Shown here: positions 45,252 through 54,712 of the stretch, one piece after another
How the letters are laid out: each line of letters begins with the position of its first letter
Position numbering within the stretch: position 1 is the stretch's first letter
Origin: Vulcanisaeta souniana JCM 11219
GTDB lineage: Archaea; Thermoproteota; Thermoprotei; Thermoproteales; Thermocladiaceae
Reading direction: 5' to 3'
DNA length: 64,000 bases
Assembly (NCBI RefSeq): GCF_026000775.1
Contig: NZ_AP026830.1
Coordinates: 434,001 to 498,000 of the forward strand
Notes under the pieces: generated by a model
The model's database searches: none
Seen by the model: the letters and a program-made list of their open reading frames with translations, nothing else
Told to the model about the DNA's origin: nothing
Made by a program: the position numbers and the translations under genes

Positions 45252-45312
45252 AGTAATTACTTATTAATATTGGTAACTACCGCAGCCCTTAAATTTATTT
45301 ACTCTGTAATAC

Positions 45313-46311
45313 CTACGTATCCTCAAACTCCTCTTCCTTCTCGGAACCCATGAGTTCATTTAAACCCTCGCTACCAAGCAATTCCTCAAGGGCCTCTTCA
45401 ATATCCTCCTCCCTAACCTCCACGTTGCCAACCACGTAATTATAAACCTCACCAGCATCAACATCAAGTCTGAACCTCTTCATGAAGTACTTAGTCACGT
45501 TGGTAATGTCTCTACGTAACATGTCCAGGGCACCAGGTGCATTCCTAGGAACCCACTGAGGCCAATCAATGATGTAAGGTTCGCCATTATCCAAGTCGAT
45601 CATTATGTTGAACTCACTGAGATCACCATGTACAATACCAACCTCAGTAAACAGCCTCTTTACGTCTTCAATAATACTCCAGTAGGTATCTTCGGTTTCC
45701 TCCATGTTTTCGAACTCCGATAACTGTGCACCGTTTATATAAGACATGACTACGGTATGCCTATTAACAGTTATTGGCCTAGGCACGTTAATTCCGGCAT
45801 TGTATGCAAGGACCAAGGCCTTATACTCAGTGTGTGCCGAGAGCCTGGATTCATAGAGCCAGGTTATGTGCCTCCTATTCCCAATCCAAACCCTAAACCT
45901 CCTAATCTGCCTAAAGCTCGTCCTGCCAAGCCTATGGAACTTAAGCACGACCTTACCATCACCGACAGCATCACCTGCATATACGTCAGACTCCTTACCA
46001 ACACCAATGGGTGTTGGACTAACCCTCTCGATAATCCCTCTCTTAGCCAGTGTATGCAGTGCAAGTATGTCATAGCCTGTAAAGGTTAGCCTATAACCAG
46101 TGTAATTACCCCTGTACCTAATCACCATCCCAAGGGCATTGAGCTTCCTTAGAGACCTACTGACCAACTCCTCAGACCTTTTGCTCCAATCAGCAATTAC
46201 ATCAAGAGGAACAAACTCGAACTTCCTATGACCAATCTCAATGACCCTAAGTACCCTTAGGTCAAGAGGCTCCAGTTGATCATAGGCATAAATAATACCC
46301 TTAATACTCAA
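45313..46311 (-). CDS. rio2: RIO2-family serine/threonine kinase
   Basis: An N-terminal winged helix (about 1-90) is followed by a RIO kinase domain. The P-loop-like GVGKESDVYAG (103-113), ATP lysine Lys124, catalytic loop HGDLSEFN (228-235; Asp230, Asn235) and metal-binding IIDW (Asp249) are all present. RIO2 acts in late small-subunit ribosome maturation in archaea and eukaryotes. An acidic tail follows. The gene is monocistronic between DUF460 and an MFS transporter on the other strand. Confidence 0.93.
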   Translation of the reverse strand: MSIKGIIYAYDQLEPLDLRVLRVIEIGHRKFEFVPLDVIADWSKRSEELVSRSLRKLNALGMVIRYRGNYTGYRLTFTGYDILALHTLAKRGIIERVSPTPIGVGKESDVYAGDAVGDGKVVLKFHRLGRTSFRQIRRFRVWIGNRRHITWLYESRLSAHTEYKALVLAYNAGINVPRPITVNRHTVVMSYINGAQLSEFENMEETEDTYWSIIEDVKRLFTEVGIVHGDLSEFNIMIDLDNGEPYIIDWPQWVPRNAPGALDMLRRDITNVTKYFMKRFRLDVDAGEVYNYVVGNVEVREEDIEEALEELLGSEGLNELMGSEKEEEFEDT

Positions 46312-46409
46312 CTAACCACCACAATTATGCACCACAATACACCTAATTTAAATCAAACTAAGTTAATTCTCTGGGAAAAATATATTAAATAGTATCAAAA
46401 TATGTTCAC

Positions 46410-47717
46410 GTGTTTAGTAGCACGCCGAGGCAATTAACCCTTAGGCAAAGCCTACTTGCTGCCATCAGTACAATGCTTGTCTGGGGCCTCGAGTACTACG
46501 ACATAATACTCTTCGCATCGCTAGCACCAATACTGGAGGCGTACTTCTTTCCATCAAAAATCGCCATAATAGGCGCAATAGAGACCTGGGGTGCCTTTGC
46601 AACTACGTATTTCGTCAGGCCCGTGGGTGCGATAATATTTGGGTGGATTGGTGATGTACGTGGTAGAAGGTTAGCCACAATATTAGACGCGGCACTCGTT
46701 GGATTGGCAACACTTCTCATAGGATTGTTACCAACGTACGGTACCGCCGGAGTGTTAGCACCAATTCTATTGTACTTAATGAGGACCCTCCAGGGCATTG
46801 GGCTTGGTGGTGAGGCCGGTGGTGGTGCAACCTGGGCCCTTGAACTAACGCCTAGGAATACCAGGCCCTACATAAATGGTGTCATGTACTCGGGGCTTTC
46901 CTGGGCCGTGTTCCTAACGTCATTCGTGACCCTAAGTGTAAAGTCAGCAATGCCGCAAACCTTTAGTGTCTATGGCTGGAGAATACTCTTCATAACCGGA
47001 GCTGTACCGGCCTTGATAGCACTGGTAATTAGGCTTTGGGGTTCGGAATCGCCTGAGTGGATTGAGCAAGTTAAATCTAAGGGTGTTGCTAAGGTACCGC
47101 TTGGCGTTGTTTTATCTCGCTATTGGGTGCCTTTCATAGCGTTGATACTGATTAACTTGGGATTAACGATTTATTACTACGGTGGATCAGGCTATTGGGC
47201 TTACGTAATGCCGAAGTTAGTCGCGCCAAAACTCCAGGTATCAATTAATAGGGCATATACATGGGCCCTAGTGCTCGGTATGTATGGCGGTATTGGTGCA
47301 GTAATCGGTGAAGTGCTCAGCGGATTCCTAGTGAGGTCAGTGGGCATTAGGGGTTCCTTCATTGTGCCATCAATGCTCCTACTGGTGACAAGTCCGTTCA
47401 TTGTATACCTGGCATTTACATTGAACCCGTTGTCAAAGTACACGAGCTTATTAATGGGTATTCTATTTGGCCTAACCGCTGCACCACAGACTTTGTACTT
47501 CGCGTCAATATTCCCAACAGAGGTTAGGTGGAGTGCCGTGGCCTTTGGATGGAACTTAAACGCATCAATAGGTCCATTAACCACAATGGCTGTGATACTA
47601 CTCCTAGAACTAGCGCCAAGTAATCCCATGGTGCTTGCAATATATGGCTCAGTAATAATGATCATTGGCGCATTATTAGTGGTTTTAGGATCACTAATAA
47701 GAACTAGGGAGTATTAG
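46410..47717 (+). CDS. MFS transporter, metabolite:H+ symporter type
   Basis: The protein has 435 residues and 12 hydrophobic helices. RPVGAIIFGWIGDVRGRRLATILD (motif A) and RTLQGIGLGGEAGGGATWALELTP (helix 5 motif) are hallmarks of the MHS/sugar-porter-like MFS branch, which moves dicarboxylates, aromatic acids or osmolytes. The substrate cannot be fixed. The GTG start at 46410 is 26 nt from ATATATTAAAT. It overlaps the convergent phosphatase by 14 nt. Confidence 0.87.
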   Translation: MFSSTPRQLTLRQSLLAAISTMLVWGLEYYDIILFASLAPILEAYFFPSKIAIIGAIETWGAFATTYFVRPVGAIIFGWIGDVRGRRLATILDAALVGLATLLIGLLPTYGTAGVLAPILLYLMRTLQGIGLGGEAGGGATWALELTPRNTRPYINGVMYSGLSWAVFLTSFVTLSVKSAMPQTFSVYGWRILFITGAVPALIALVIRLWGSESPEWIEQVKSKGVAKVPLGVVLSRYWVPFIALILINLGLTIYYYGGSGYWAYVMPKLVAPKLQVSINRAYTWALVLGMYGGIGAVIGEVLSGFLVRSVGIRGSFIVPSMLLLVTSPFIVYLAFTLNPLSKYTSLLMGILFGLTAAPQTLYFASIFPTEVRWSAVAFGWNLNASIGPLTTMAVILLLELAPSNPMVLAIYGSVIMIIGALLVVLGSLIRTREY

Positions 47718-48210
47718 TGCCACTATTCCTAATACTCCTTAAATAATGTTCAAAGGCCACAAGGGCTAGGTATTGTTCATTAGTTATCGAAACCTCATCA
47801 TTATACCTACTAACGACCTCAATGGCATCATTGGCGTTCAACCCCCTCCTATACATTAGGTATGCCGCTATTACCGTGGGCGACCTGCCAATACCTGCAT
47901 GACAGTGAACAAGTACTGGTTTACCGTTCATTATGTTCCTGTCAATCCAAGTGGATATACTGTAAAGGGTTTCCTCGGTTGGGGCGTAGCCGTCTCTTGT
48001 GGGTATATGAAGGTAATCCATGCCAAGTCTCCTTAGTGTGTTTATGTAATCGTGAAATTCCCACCCTTCCATTGCGAATTCCCACTCCTCAACGAGTACT
48101 ACAATAGCCCTTATACCCATCTTATGCCACATAGCTACGGTATCCTCATCATATGGCATTGATGAACCAGCCAATGCGCCCTCCACAACCCAATAGGGGA
48201 ACTTAACCAT
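47704..48210 (-). CDS. Dual-specificity protein phosphatase
   Basis: The compact 168-residue DSP fold has VLVHCHAGIGRSPT (100-112: nucleophile Cys103, Arg109) and a general-acid candidate Asp73 in TRDGYAP. Archaeal members dephosphorylate Tyr and Ser/Thr and probably counter RIO-type or other Hanks-like kinases; a RIO2 gene lies 1.4 kb away but not in the same transcript. Promoter AATTTAA near 48234 suits a leaderless ATG. Confidence 0.92.
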   Translation of the reverse strand: MVKFPYWVVEGALAGSSMPYDEDTVAMWHKMGIRAIVVLVEEWEFAMEGWEFHDYINTLRRLGMDYLHIPTRDGYAPTEETLYSISTWIDRNIMNGKPVLVHCHAGIGRSPTVIAAYLMYRRGLNANDAIEVVSRYNDEVSITNEQYLALVAFEHYLRSIRNSGTNTP

Positions 48211-48361
48211 TGGGCCCAGACCTATCCGGTGGAATTTAATGCTTATCTTTGGTTACTTGATTTGTTTCAGTATTTCATATTGTTTATGTATATATTTAAC
48301 TGAATATTATTAAATAATCGATAACAACACAATTATATACTACCCCTAATAAAGTAATTCT

Positions 48362-50218
48362 ATGACAGTTTTCAGGATACTGAGGATTGACCTATCAAGG
48401 GAGCAATTCACCGAGGAGATCATTAAGGAGGATCTACTAAAGAGATTCCTTGGTGGCAGGGGATTAGGGGCATACATGGCTCTCAAGGAAATACCAAGGG
48501 GCATCGACCCACTAAGCCCAAGTAATAGGCTATACATATTCTCAGGGCCACTGAGTGGCATAGCCACAATTTCCTCAAGCAGGGTAAACGTAACCACCAG
48601 GTCACCATTAACCGGCGTCTACACCCATGCAAATGCCGGCGGTAACTTCTCATATTGGCTCAGGAAATCAGGATATGATGGCTTAATAATTGAGGGTAAG
48701 GCCGAGGAACCAGTATACCTAGTCATTAAGGATGGAGAAGCAATGCTAAAGCCCGCCAAGCACATCTGGGGCAAGTGGACAGGGGCATCTACTAAGATAA
48801 TACTTGAGGAGAATGGGTTTCCACCAGACGAGACTAAGGCAGGCGTTGCAGTGATAGGACCGGCAGGTGAAAACCTAGTTAAGTTCGCGGGCATTAGGAT
48901 GAGTGATTACGAGAGGTTCGCGGGAAGGGGCGGCGTTGGCGCCGTAATGGGTAGTAAATTACTCAAGGGCATATTGGTCTGGGGAACAAGGGACTTAAGC
49001 AAGGAACTCATTGATAAAGCTAGGTTCATGAAGGTTAATACCGATATCGTTAAGAGGATAGCTACCCATGATACGACCAAGGTACTTCATAAGTATGGCA
49101 CAAACGTGCTAATGAACATCGTGCAATCAATAGGTGCCCTACCACATTACAACTTTGGTGGTACTGGGAAGCTTAAGGACGTAACTCCGGTTAGCGAGGA
49201 GTATATAAAGGATCACTACCCAACGGAGACCCACGGTTGCTACAACTGCCCAATAGCTTGTACGCAGATGCCCACGGTTAAGTCAGGGCCATTCAAGTTC
49301 ACTGTTACGGAGAAGTACGTCAAGCAGGAGTATGAGAATACCTGGGCTCTCGGTCCTAATATCGGCTTAACTGACCCAGAGGCAGATATGAAGTTTCAGA
49401 AGCTGGCCAATGAGCTTGGCCTTGACACAATAACCCTAGGGAATACCCTTTCAATGGCCGTGGAGTTAGCCAAAAACGGCAAACTGAACCTAGACATTGA
49501 CTGGGGTGATGCAGGTTCCCTCGAGTACTTAATACACAAGATTGCCTACAGGGATGGCATAGGTGATGATTTAGCCGAGGGCGATTACAGGCTTGCAGTT
49601 AAGTATGGTATGCCACAATTATTCACTGGTTCAAGGGGGCAGGGATTACCTGCCTACGACCCAAGGGCACTCAAGGGGTTCGCATTGGCCTACTACACGG
49701 CCAATAGGGGTGGTGACCACCTGGAGGCCTACACGCCAACATGGGAAATATTCGGTGTTCCCGAAAAGGTTGATCCGTTCTGCGAGACACAGGAATGCAT
49801 TGAGAAACAAGCCAGGATTGTTAAGTGGAACCAAGAGATATTCGCCGTAGTCGACTCAACGGTATTCTGCAAATTCGAGAACCTAATGCCCAACATAGAC
49901 ACCGAGAAGGACTTCGCGGACCTATACAACGCAGCCTTCGGATGGGACCTAACATCGCAGGACGTACTCACGATTGGCGAGAGGATATTCAATGTGGAGA
50001 GGCTTCACTGGGTTAGGGAGGGTAAATGGGTTAAGGATGAGTTACCGCCTAGGATGAGGGAACCAATACCAGATGGTCCAGCCAAGGGCCACACTGCATC
50101 TAAGATGTTTGATGAGGGTATAAAGACGTATTACAAGTTAAGGGGTTGGATTGATGGTAAGCCAACCAAGGATGCACTAAAGAGACTTGGCCTTGAGGAA
50201 TTTGACTACCTACTCTGA
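48362..50218 (+). CDS. Aldehyde ferredoxin oxidoreductase (tungsten-type)
   Basis: The 618-residue protein shows N-terminal GGRGLGAYMA (31-40), SSSRVNVTTRSPLTG and the pterin segment typical of AOR. Cluster cysteines GCYNCPIAC (Cys293, Cys296, Cys300) with a distant Cys503 (VFCKF) bind 4Fe-4S, and GDHLEAY and similar segments bind the bis-tungstopterin. It oxidises aldehydes to acids with ferredoxin in peptide and sugar catabolism. A TATA-like AATTATATAC centred near 48337 makes the ATG leaderless. No ferredoxin gene is adjacent. GOR and GAPOR relatives are alternatives. Confidence 0.93.
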   Translation: MTVFRILRIDLSREQFTEEIIKEDLLKRFLGGRGLGAYMALKEIPRGIDPLSPSNRLYIFSGPLSGIATISSSRVNVTTRSPLTGVYTHANAGGNFSYWLRKSGYDGLIIEGKAEEPVYLVIKDGEAMLKPAKHIWGKWTGASTKIILEENGFPPDETKAGVAVIGPAGENLVKFAGIRMSDYERFAGRGGVGAVMGSKLLKGILVWGTRDLSKELIDKARFMKVNTDIVKRIATHDTTKVLHKYGTNVLMNIVQSIGALPHYNFGGTGKLKDVTPVSEEYIKDHYPTETHGCYNCPIACTQMPTVKSGPFKFTVTEKYVKQEYENTWALGPNIGLTDPEADMKFQKLANELGLDTITLGNTLSMAVELAKNGKLNLDIDWGDAGSLEYLIHKIAYRDGIGDDLAEGDYRLAVKYGMPQLFTGSRGQGLPAYDPRALKGFALAYYTANRGGDHLEAYTPTWEIFGVPEKVDPFCETQECIEKQARIVKWNQEIFAVVDSTVFCKFENLMPNIDTEKDFADLYNAAFGWDLTSQDVLTIGERIFNVERLHWVREGKWVKDELPPRMREPIPDGPAKGHTASKMFDEGIKTYYKLRGWIDGKPTKDALKRLGLEEFDYLL

Positions 50219-50252
50219 AAATTTAACATTAAAAATAGAATTAAAATTGCTG

Positions 50253-51173
50253 CTACTTACTTAGTTCATTCCTGATCTTCACAGCTTCCCTAAGCACTAG
50301 ATCCTTTATTTCCTCACCATCGGCCTTACCATCGGCTAAAACCTCAATTATGGCTTGGTAAAGGCTCGTGCTCTGCCAGGTCTCGCCAACCTTAACTTTA
50401 ATGTTCCTGATCCTGCCGTCCCTTAGGGAATCCTTTAGTCTCTCCTCGAATATCCATGGATCAATACTCGAGGGTAAATCAATCCTGGCCCTAACGCGTT
50501 TAAACGGTGACATGTTCCTGTGTATTATAAGGGCATCGAGCATCACGTAATTAGGCACGGTATAGACCCAACCGCCATCACTAATAACCTCAGTGAACAT
50601 GAGGGATATGTTCCTAATAACGCCGGTAAAACCATTTGGCAATCCCTCGTGTGGGTACATGGCCCTTATTATGCCGTATCTCCAGTTGACAATCGTAACC
50701 CTATCACCGGGTTTGTACCTGTTAGTTATTATAATGACGATACCTGCAATGACATTCGATAGGGTTTGTTGCGCGGCGAGGCCCAGTATAATACCGACCG
50801 CAGTACCTGAGAATGCTGCTACTGATAATCCGAACTTCTCGAATGTTACTGCCAACGCTATTAATACGGCTACAATAACCACAGTATCTAGGATGAACTT
50901 AAGCACCGTGCCCCTAACATTATCATACTTACTAATGTAATCACCAATCCTCCTTCCAGTATCCCAAACAAGTATTGTGCCAATAAATACAATAATAACG
51001 GACCTAACAACACTATCATAAGTCAATAAAGTATTCCTCCAACTACTCGGTAGTAGGTAATTAATTACACTTATGTATAGAACGTAAATCAAAACACCAA
51101 TTATCGCAAGAAAGATCCACTCAAGGAGAAGCCTAACGACCAACCTACCAATCCTAATCCCACTACCCTCCAT
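50253..51173 (-). CDS. MscS-family mechanosensitive channel
   Basis: The protein has three hydrophobic segments (about 11-38, 50-66, 85-107), then the pore helix VAAFSGTAVGIILGLAAQQTLSNVIAGIVIII with the family's small-residue/glycine packing. A cytoplasmic beta domain follows (YKPGDRVTIVNWRYGIIRAMYPH, FTEVISDGGWVYTVPNYVML). It opens under membrane tension to release osmolytes. It is monocistronic with an AT-rich promoter near 51199. Length (306) is typical of small MscS. Confidence 0.93.
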   Translation of the reverse strand: MEGSGIRIGRLVVRLLLEWIFLAIIGVLIYVLYISVINYLLPSSWRNTLLTYDSVVRSVIIVFIGTILVWDTGRRIGDYISKYDNVRGTVLKFILDTVVIVAVLIALAVTFEKFGLSVAAFSGTAVGIILGLAAQQTLSNVIAGIVIIITNRYKPGDRVTIVNWRYGIIRAMYPHEGLPNGFTGVIRNISLMFTEVISDGGWVYTVPNYVMLDALIIHRNMSPFKRVRARIDLPSSIDPWIFEERLKDSLRDGRIRNIKVKVGETWQSTSLYQAIIEVLADGKADGEEIKDLVLREAVKIRNELSK

Positions 51174-51467
51174 ACCACTAATGCGATGAATAAAAATAAA
51201 GATAAAAGTTTCTCATTCTGAAAAGGGAAAGCACGGACTACATGTAAATAGCTTATGTACCAACGCCATTATCCTGACCTCACAAAAATAGGCAGGGCGT
51301 TGCAGGGATTCACGGATTATGAGACGCAAAAATACACAGAAGTACTTGGAAAATATACTTCATAATAAGGATAAATTGAGAAAAAAGAAGGGTCTTAATA
51401 AAGACCGTAATTCACGGAGTTAATAAACTGAATATTTAGGAGCATTTTCTATTGAGAATTAAAGGTT
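51174..51467. other. Gene-free stretch between mscS and tRNA-Val
   Basis: It has 294 nt without an open frame of coding character. It is AT-rich and contains promoter-like elements for mscS. No additional RNA gene or repeat was seen. Confidence 0.4.
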
Positions 51468-51604
51468 TGGTGGGCCCGCCGGGACTTGAACCTTATCCCA
51501 GGCCTTACCCAGCCAAGCCAGGCAGGGCCTGACGGGACCTCCCGCTCGTAAGGCTTCTGCGGACTTGTGCCCTGGACATCCTAACCAGGCTAGACTACGG
51601 GCCC
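51468..51604 (-). tRNA. tRNA-Val (anticodon UAC) with two introns at non-canonical sites
   Basis: Joining three exons restores a perfect cloverleaf: acceptor GGGCCCG/CGGGCCC, D-arm, anticodon arm TCCGC-CTTACGA-GCGGG (UAC), T-arm CCGGG-TTCAAGT-CCCGG, discriminator A and encoded CCA (51468-51470). Intron 1 (51555-51573, 19 nt) splits the anticodon stem at 29/30. Intron 2 (51493-51532, 40 nt) lies inside the T-stem, between positions 51 and 52. Intron 2 forms a strict bulge-helix-bulge: central helix GTCC/GGAT, bulges CG|T and AA|G, inner helix CAGGCC/GGCCTG. Intron 1 fits only a relaxed form (TGT/GCA core). The archaeal splicing endonuclease would remove both. Confidence 0.93.
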
Positions 51605-51805
51605 GGCATGGTTGTTCCTCACTAATTTAAAAGTATTTTTCTTCGGTTTTAATATGATTGGGTTGTTTCCCCTGCTAAGGACTGCGGTTAATTAAGCGAA
51701 TGCGAATATCTTAATTACCAATGAAGTGAGTAGCGAATGAATAGTTAAGGACTTGGGATTATTCAAGTAATTTGATGCTTACATAAACATAGGCATCTTT
51801 TTAAA

Positions 51806-53218
51806 TTATTCATATGATAAGCCAGCATTGGCCAGTATTTCTGGGTGCTTCTTCCAGTAATATATTGCCAATATAACGCCTATTATAAGCCATGCAAAGC
51901 TGAATAACACTGCCACATTGTATGGGTATGACGGCAATGGGTATACACTGTAGAAGAAGACTATGGCCCCCAGAATTGAGGCAACCGTGGGCACTAGACC
52001 ATGCTTAAGCCATTCCCTCCCCAGTATTCTCTGTTTGTAGGAGTAGATCGTTAGTGCTGAATTGGCGACTATATGCACAGCTATTATCCCAAGTCCTGCA
52101 AAGGTTAATAACCAAACACCGGCGTTTGTAGGGCCCATTATTAAGCCTGTAATTATATTAATGATTAGTATTATCGTTGCAAACCATAGTAGTGACTTAT
52201 ATGGTGTTTTATGCTTTGGATGGACTTGGTCCATACTCAATTTCTTGAACCAGAGGCCGTCCCTAGCAGAGCTAAACCAAATCCTACCCACTGCATTATA
52301 CTTAGCGGTCATGTAAGAGAAGTAGCTATTTATCGTGAAGGCAACAAGCAAGGCCCAACCAGCCAGTCCAAGGTACTTATAGTAAACTGTCAGGCCAGGG
52401 TCTGGTGATGTTGCGTACGTGCTCATTTGACTAACGCCCCAACCAACCGTTAATGCATAGGACGGTATAATGAGGGCCAGTCCCGACAGTATCCATGCAG
52501 TAACCAGAGCCCACCTAATGATCCTTCTCGGATCCTTAACCTCCTCAGAAACTGTTGTTGCTGTACCCAAGCCCGTGAAGTCTAGGATTGAGAATATTGC
52601 ACCAAAGAATACCGGCGCCCAAGCCCATTTAACTGGTGCGGGTGTCCAGACAATTAGGGTGTTTCTCGGACCAAGCATTGCAATTATTATTACCGCACTT
52701 ATAAATAGAAACATAGCCTCAGCAAAACCGGTGTACATCACGTACTCGAGCGACGGCCTTATGCCTAAGTATGATAGAGTAAAGCCGAAGGCCCATATTA
52801 TTACGGCGAAGGCGATCCATAGGTACGGTATTTTAGAAAACATGGGGCCAATTAGATATAGGAAGCCCGCCAGGCCAAGTATTCCGAAGGCAGGTCCAGT
52901 GAGATTCTCTAGGATCCAGTACCAAAGGGCCATAACGCCGAGGGCGCCATGAGCCCTAGCTGAGTATGCGTAGTAGCTGCCGGCATTAACTATGTACTTG
53001 GAGAATTCATAGGGAATAATAATCCATAGTCCATATATTATCCAGGCAAGTAATACTGCCAGTGGTGTGGCGCCTAGTGCGAATTGAGCCGTGCCCAGTA
53101 ACAGTATTGCTACGTCACCTGCTGGTGCTACGAATGAGAATGATTGAAAAACAGCATGCCAAAATGCCACGGCGCCCTTCTTTAACGGTGTCCTTCTAAT
53201 TTCGTCGTATGATGGCAT
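51806..53218 (-). CDS. APC-family amino-acid permease
   Basis: The 470-residue protein has about 12 hydrophobic helices. A short N-terminal cytoplasmic start (RRTPLKKGAVAFWHAVFQSFSFVAPAGDVAIL) holds the first unwound helix, and FTGLGTATTVSEEVKDPRR (about 214-232) contains the family's conserved E-x-x-x-P segment after helix 6. It imports amino acids or polyamines with ions. It is divergent from the class III aminotransferase; the start ATG lies 26 nt from a TATA element in the shared regulatory region, so transport and transamination may be controlled together. Confidence 0.88.
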   Translation of the reverse strand: MPSYDEIRRTPLKKGAVAFWHAVFQSFSFVAPAGDVAILLLGTAQFALGATPLAVLLAWIIYGLWIIIPYEFSKYIVNAGSYYAYSARAHGALGVMALWYWILENLTGPAFGILGLAGFLYLIGPMFSKIPYLWIAFAVIIWAFGFTLSYLGIRPSLEYVMYTGFAEAMFLFISAVIIIAMLGPRNTLIVWTPAPVKWAWAPVFFGAIFSILDFTGLGTATTVSEEVKDPRRIIRWALVTAWILSGLALIIPSYALTVGWGVSQMSTYATSPDPGLTVYYKYLGLAGWALLVAFTINSYFSYMTAKYNAVGRIWFSSARDGLWFKKLSMDQVHPKHKTPYKSLLWFATIILIINIITGLIMGPTNAGVWLLTFAGLGIIAVHIVANSALTIYSYKQRILGREWLKHGLVPTVASILGAIVFFYSVYPLPSYPYNVAVLFSFAWLIIGVILAIYYWKKHPEILANAGLSYE

Positions 53219-53317
53219 TATAAATCCTATATATTAACTATTTTTAAATTTAATCTTAGGTAAATAAATTATAATAAACAAAGTAAAGTTTAAATAGTTA
53301 AATTAGAGAAAAGGCCC
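53219..53317. promoter_or_regulatory. Divergent control region with mirrored ATAGTTAA elements
   Basis: Both promoters appear leaderless: the permease start (53218) and aminotransferase start (53318) are each about 25 nt from a TATA box. A 10-bp inverted repeat, TTAACTATTT (53234-53243) and AAATAGTTAA (53292-53301), places the same ATAGTTAA word at equal distance (about 16-26 nt) from each start. This symmetry suggests one regulator acting on both genes. Confidence 0.5.
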
Positions 53318-54712
53318 ATGACAGTTGAGGAGGAGTTGGAGGGTTTGAGTTTTCCTGAGGCGCCTAAGATAGTTGTCAAGCCTCCTGGGCCTAAGTCCCT
53401 GGAGTTGTTGAATGCCCAGCGCAAGCTTGAGACTAAGTCGTTGGTCTATCCAAAGGCTTTTAAGTTCGCTATTGATACCGCTAAGGGCGCCACTATTAGG
53501 GATGTTGATGGTAATTACTACATTGATTGGGTAGCTGGTATTGCCGTACTTAATGTCGGTCATAACAACCCGTATGTGCAGCAGGCAGTTAGGGAGCAAC
53601 TCGATCGTTATTGGCATTGGATGAGCGAAATACCCAGTGAGACTAGAATTAGGTTCCTCAGGAATTTACACTCAATACTCCCTGAGGGTCTTAGGGATAG
53701 AGCTAAGGTAATGACTACGGTAACTGGTGCTGATGCCTGCGAGGCTGCAGTGGCCCTTGCCAAGTGGATCACTAAAAAGCCTGTGATATTAGCGTTTGAG
53801 GGTGCATATCATGGTGTTCACCAGGGCATTGTAATGGCTACCGCAAAGACCGAGCTTCAGCAATACGCAGGTGTACCGTTGGTTAATGTCGTCAGGGCTC
53901 CATATCCATATCCATATAGGTGCCCATTACCGGCTAAGGATGCTGAGGACTGTGGTAATGCCGTACTTAATTACATTGATCACCTTCTTAGCGACCCATA
54001 TACTGGCATTGGTGAGGTTGGTGCAATACTCGTTGAGCCAATACAGGGTGAGGGTGGTTACATAGTACCACCAAGGAACTTCCTAAAGGGCCTTAGGGAG
54101 ATTGCCGATAAGCATGGGATACTGCTCATAGCTGATGAGGTTCAGACTGGTGTTGGTAGGACTGGTAGGTGGTGGGCCGTGGAGCACTTTGGCGTCACGC
54201 CGGACATAATGTGTATTTCCAAGGCTATTGGTGGTGGCATACCAACATCGGTGATAACCTATAGGGCTGAGTATGATGAGAGGTTGCCCGAAGAGGCATT
54301 CCATTTTGGTACATACAGGGCTAACCCGCTGGCCTTGGCCGCTGGTGCTGCTGTCATTGAGTACATACAGTCGAGGAACTTGCTTGATAGGACGCTACAG
54401 CTTGGTGATTATGCAAGGAGAGCCTTTGAGGACATTGCCGAGAGGTATTTAATAATTGGTGATGTTAGGGGTCTCGGGTTCATGATTGGTACAGAGCTCG
54501 TTAAGGACAAGGACACTAAGGAACCAGGGACTGAATTAGCCTCTGAGGTTAGGAGGAGGATGTTTGAAAGAGGTGTGTTGTTCCATACATGTGGTCACTT
54601 TGGGAATGTTATGAGGTTCATGGCACCACTGGTACTAACGAGGAGACACTTAGATGAAGGCATAAGGATATTTGAGGAAGTAGTTAGGGAGTTATCCCGT
54701 GAAGTTAAATGA
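53318..54712 (+). CDS. Class III aminotransferase (GABA/ornithine type)
   Basis: This PLP enzyme of 464 residues has the Schiff-base lysine Lys302 in ISKAIGGG, the PLP-ring aspartate Asp273 in ADEVQTGVGRTG, the phosphate site VTGADACEAAVALA and the usual N- and C-terminal domains. Omega-aminotransferases of this class act on GABA, ornithine, beta-alanine or similar. It pairs with the divergent amino-acid permease, hinting at use of an imported amino acid. It overlaps the next gene by 4 nt, so glycerol-1-phosphate dehydrogenase is made from the same message. Confidence 0.93.
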   Translation: MTVEEELEGLSFPEAPKIVVKPPGPKSLELLNAQRKLETKSLVYPKAFKFAIDTAKGATIRDVDGNYYIDWVAGIAVLNVGHNNPYVQQAVREQLDRYWHWMSEIPSETRIRFLRNLHSILPEGLRDRAKVMTTVTGADACEAAVALAKWITKKPVILAFEGAYHGVHQGIVMATAKTELQQYAGVPLVNVVRAPYPYPYRCPLPAKDAEDCGNAVLNYIDHLLSDPYTGIGEVGAILVEPIQGEGGYIVPPRNFLKGLREIADKHGILLIADEVQTGVGRTGRWWAVEHFGVTPDIMCISKAIGGGIPTSVITYRAEYDERLPEEAFHFGTYRANPLALAAGAAVIEYIQSRNLLDRTLQLGDYARRAFEDIAERYLIIGDVRGLGFMIGTELVKDKDTKEPGTELASEVRRRMFERGVLFHTCGHFGNVMRFMAPLVLTRRHLDEGIRIFEEVVRELSREVK

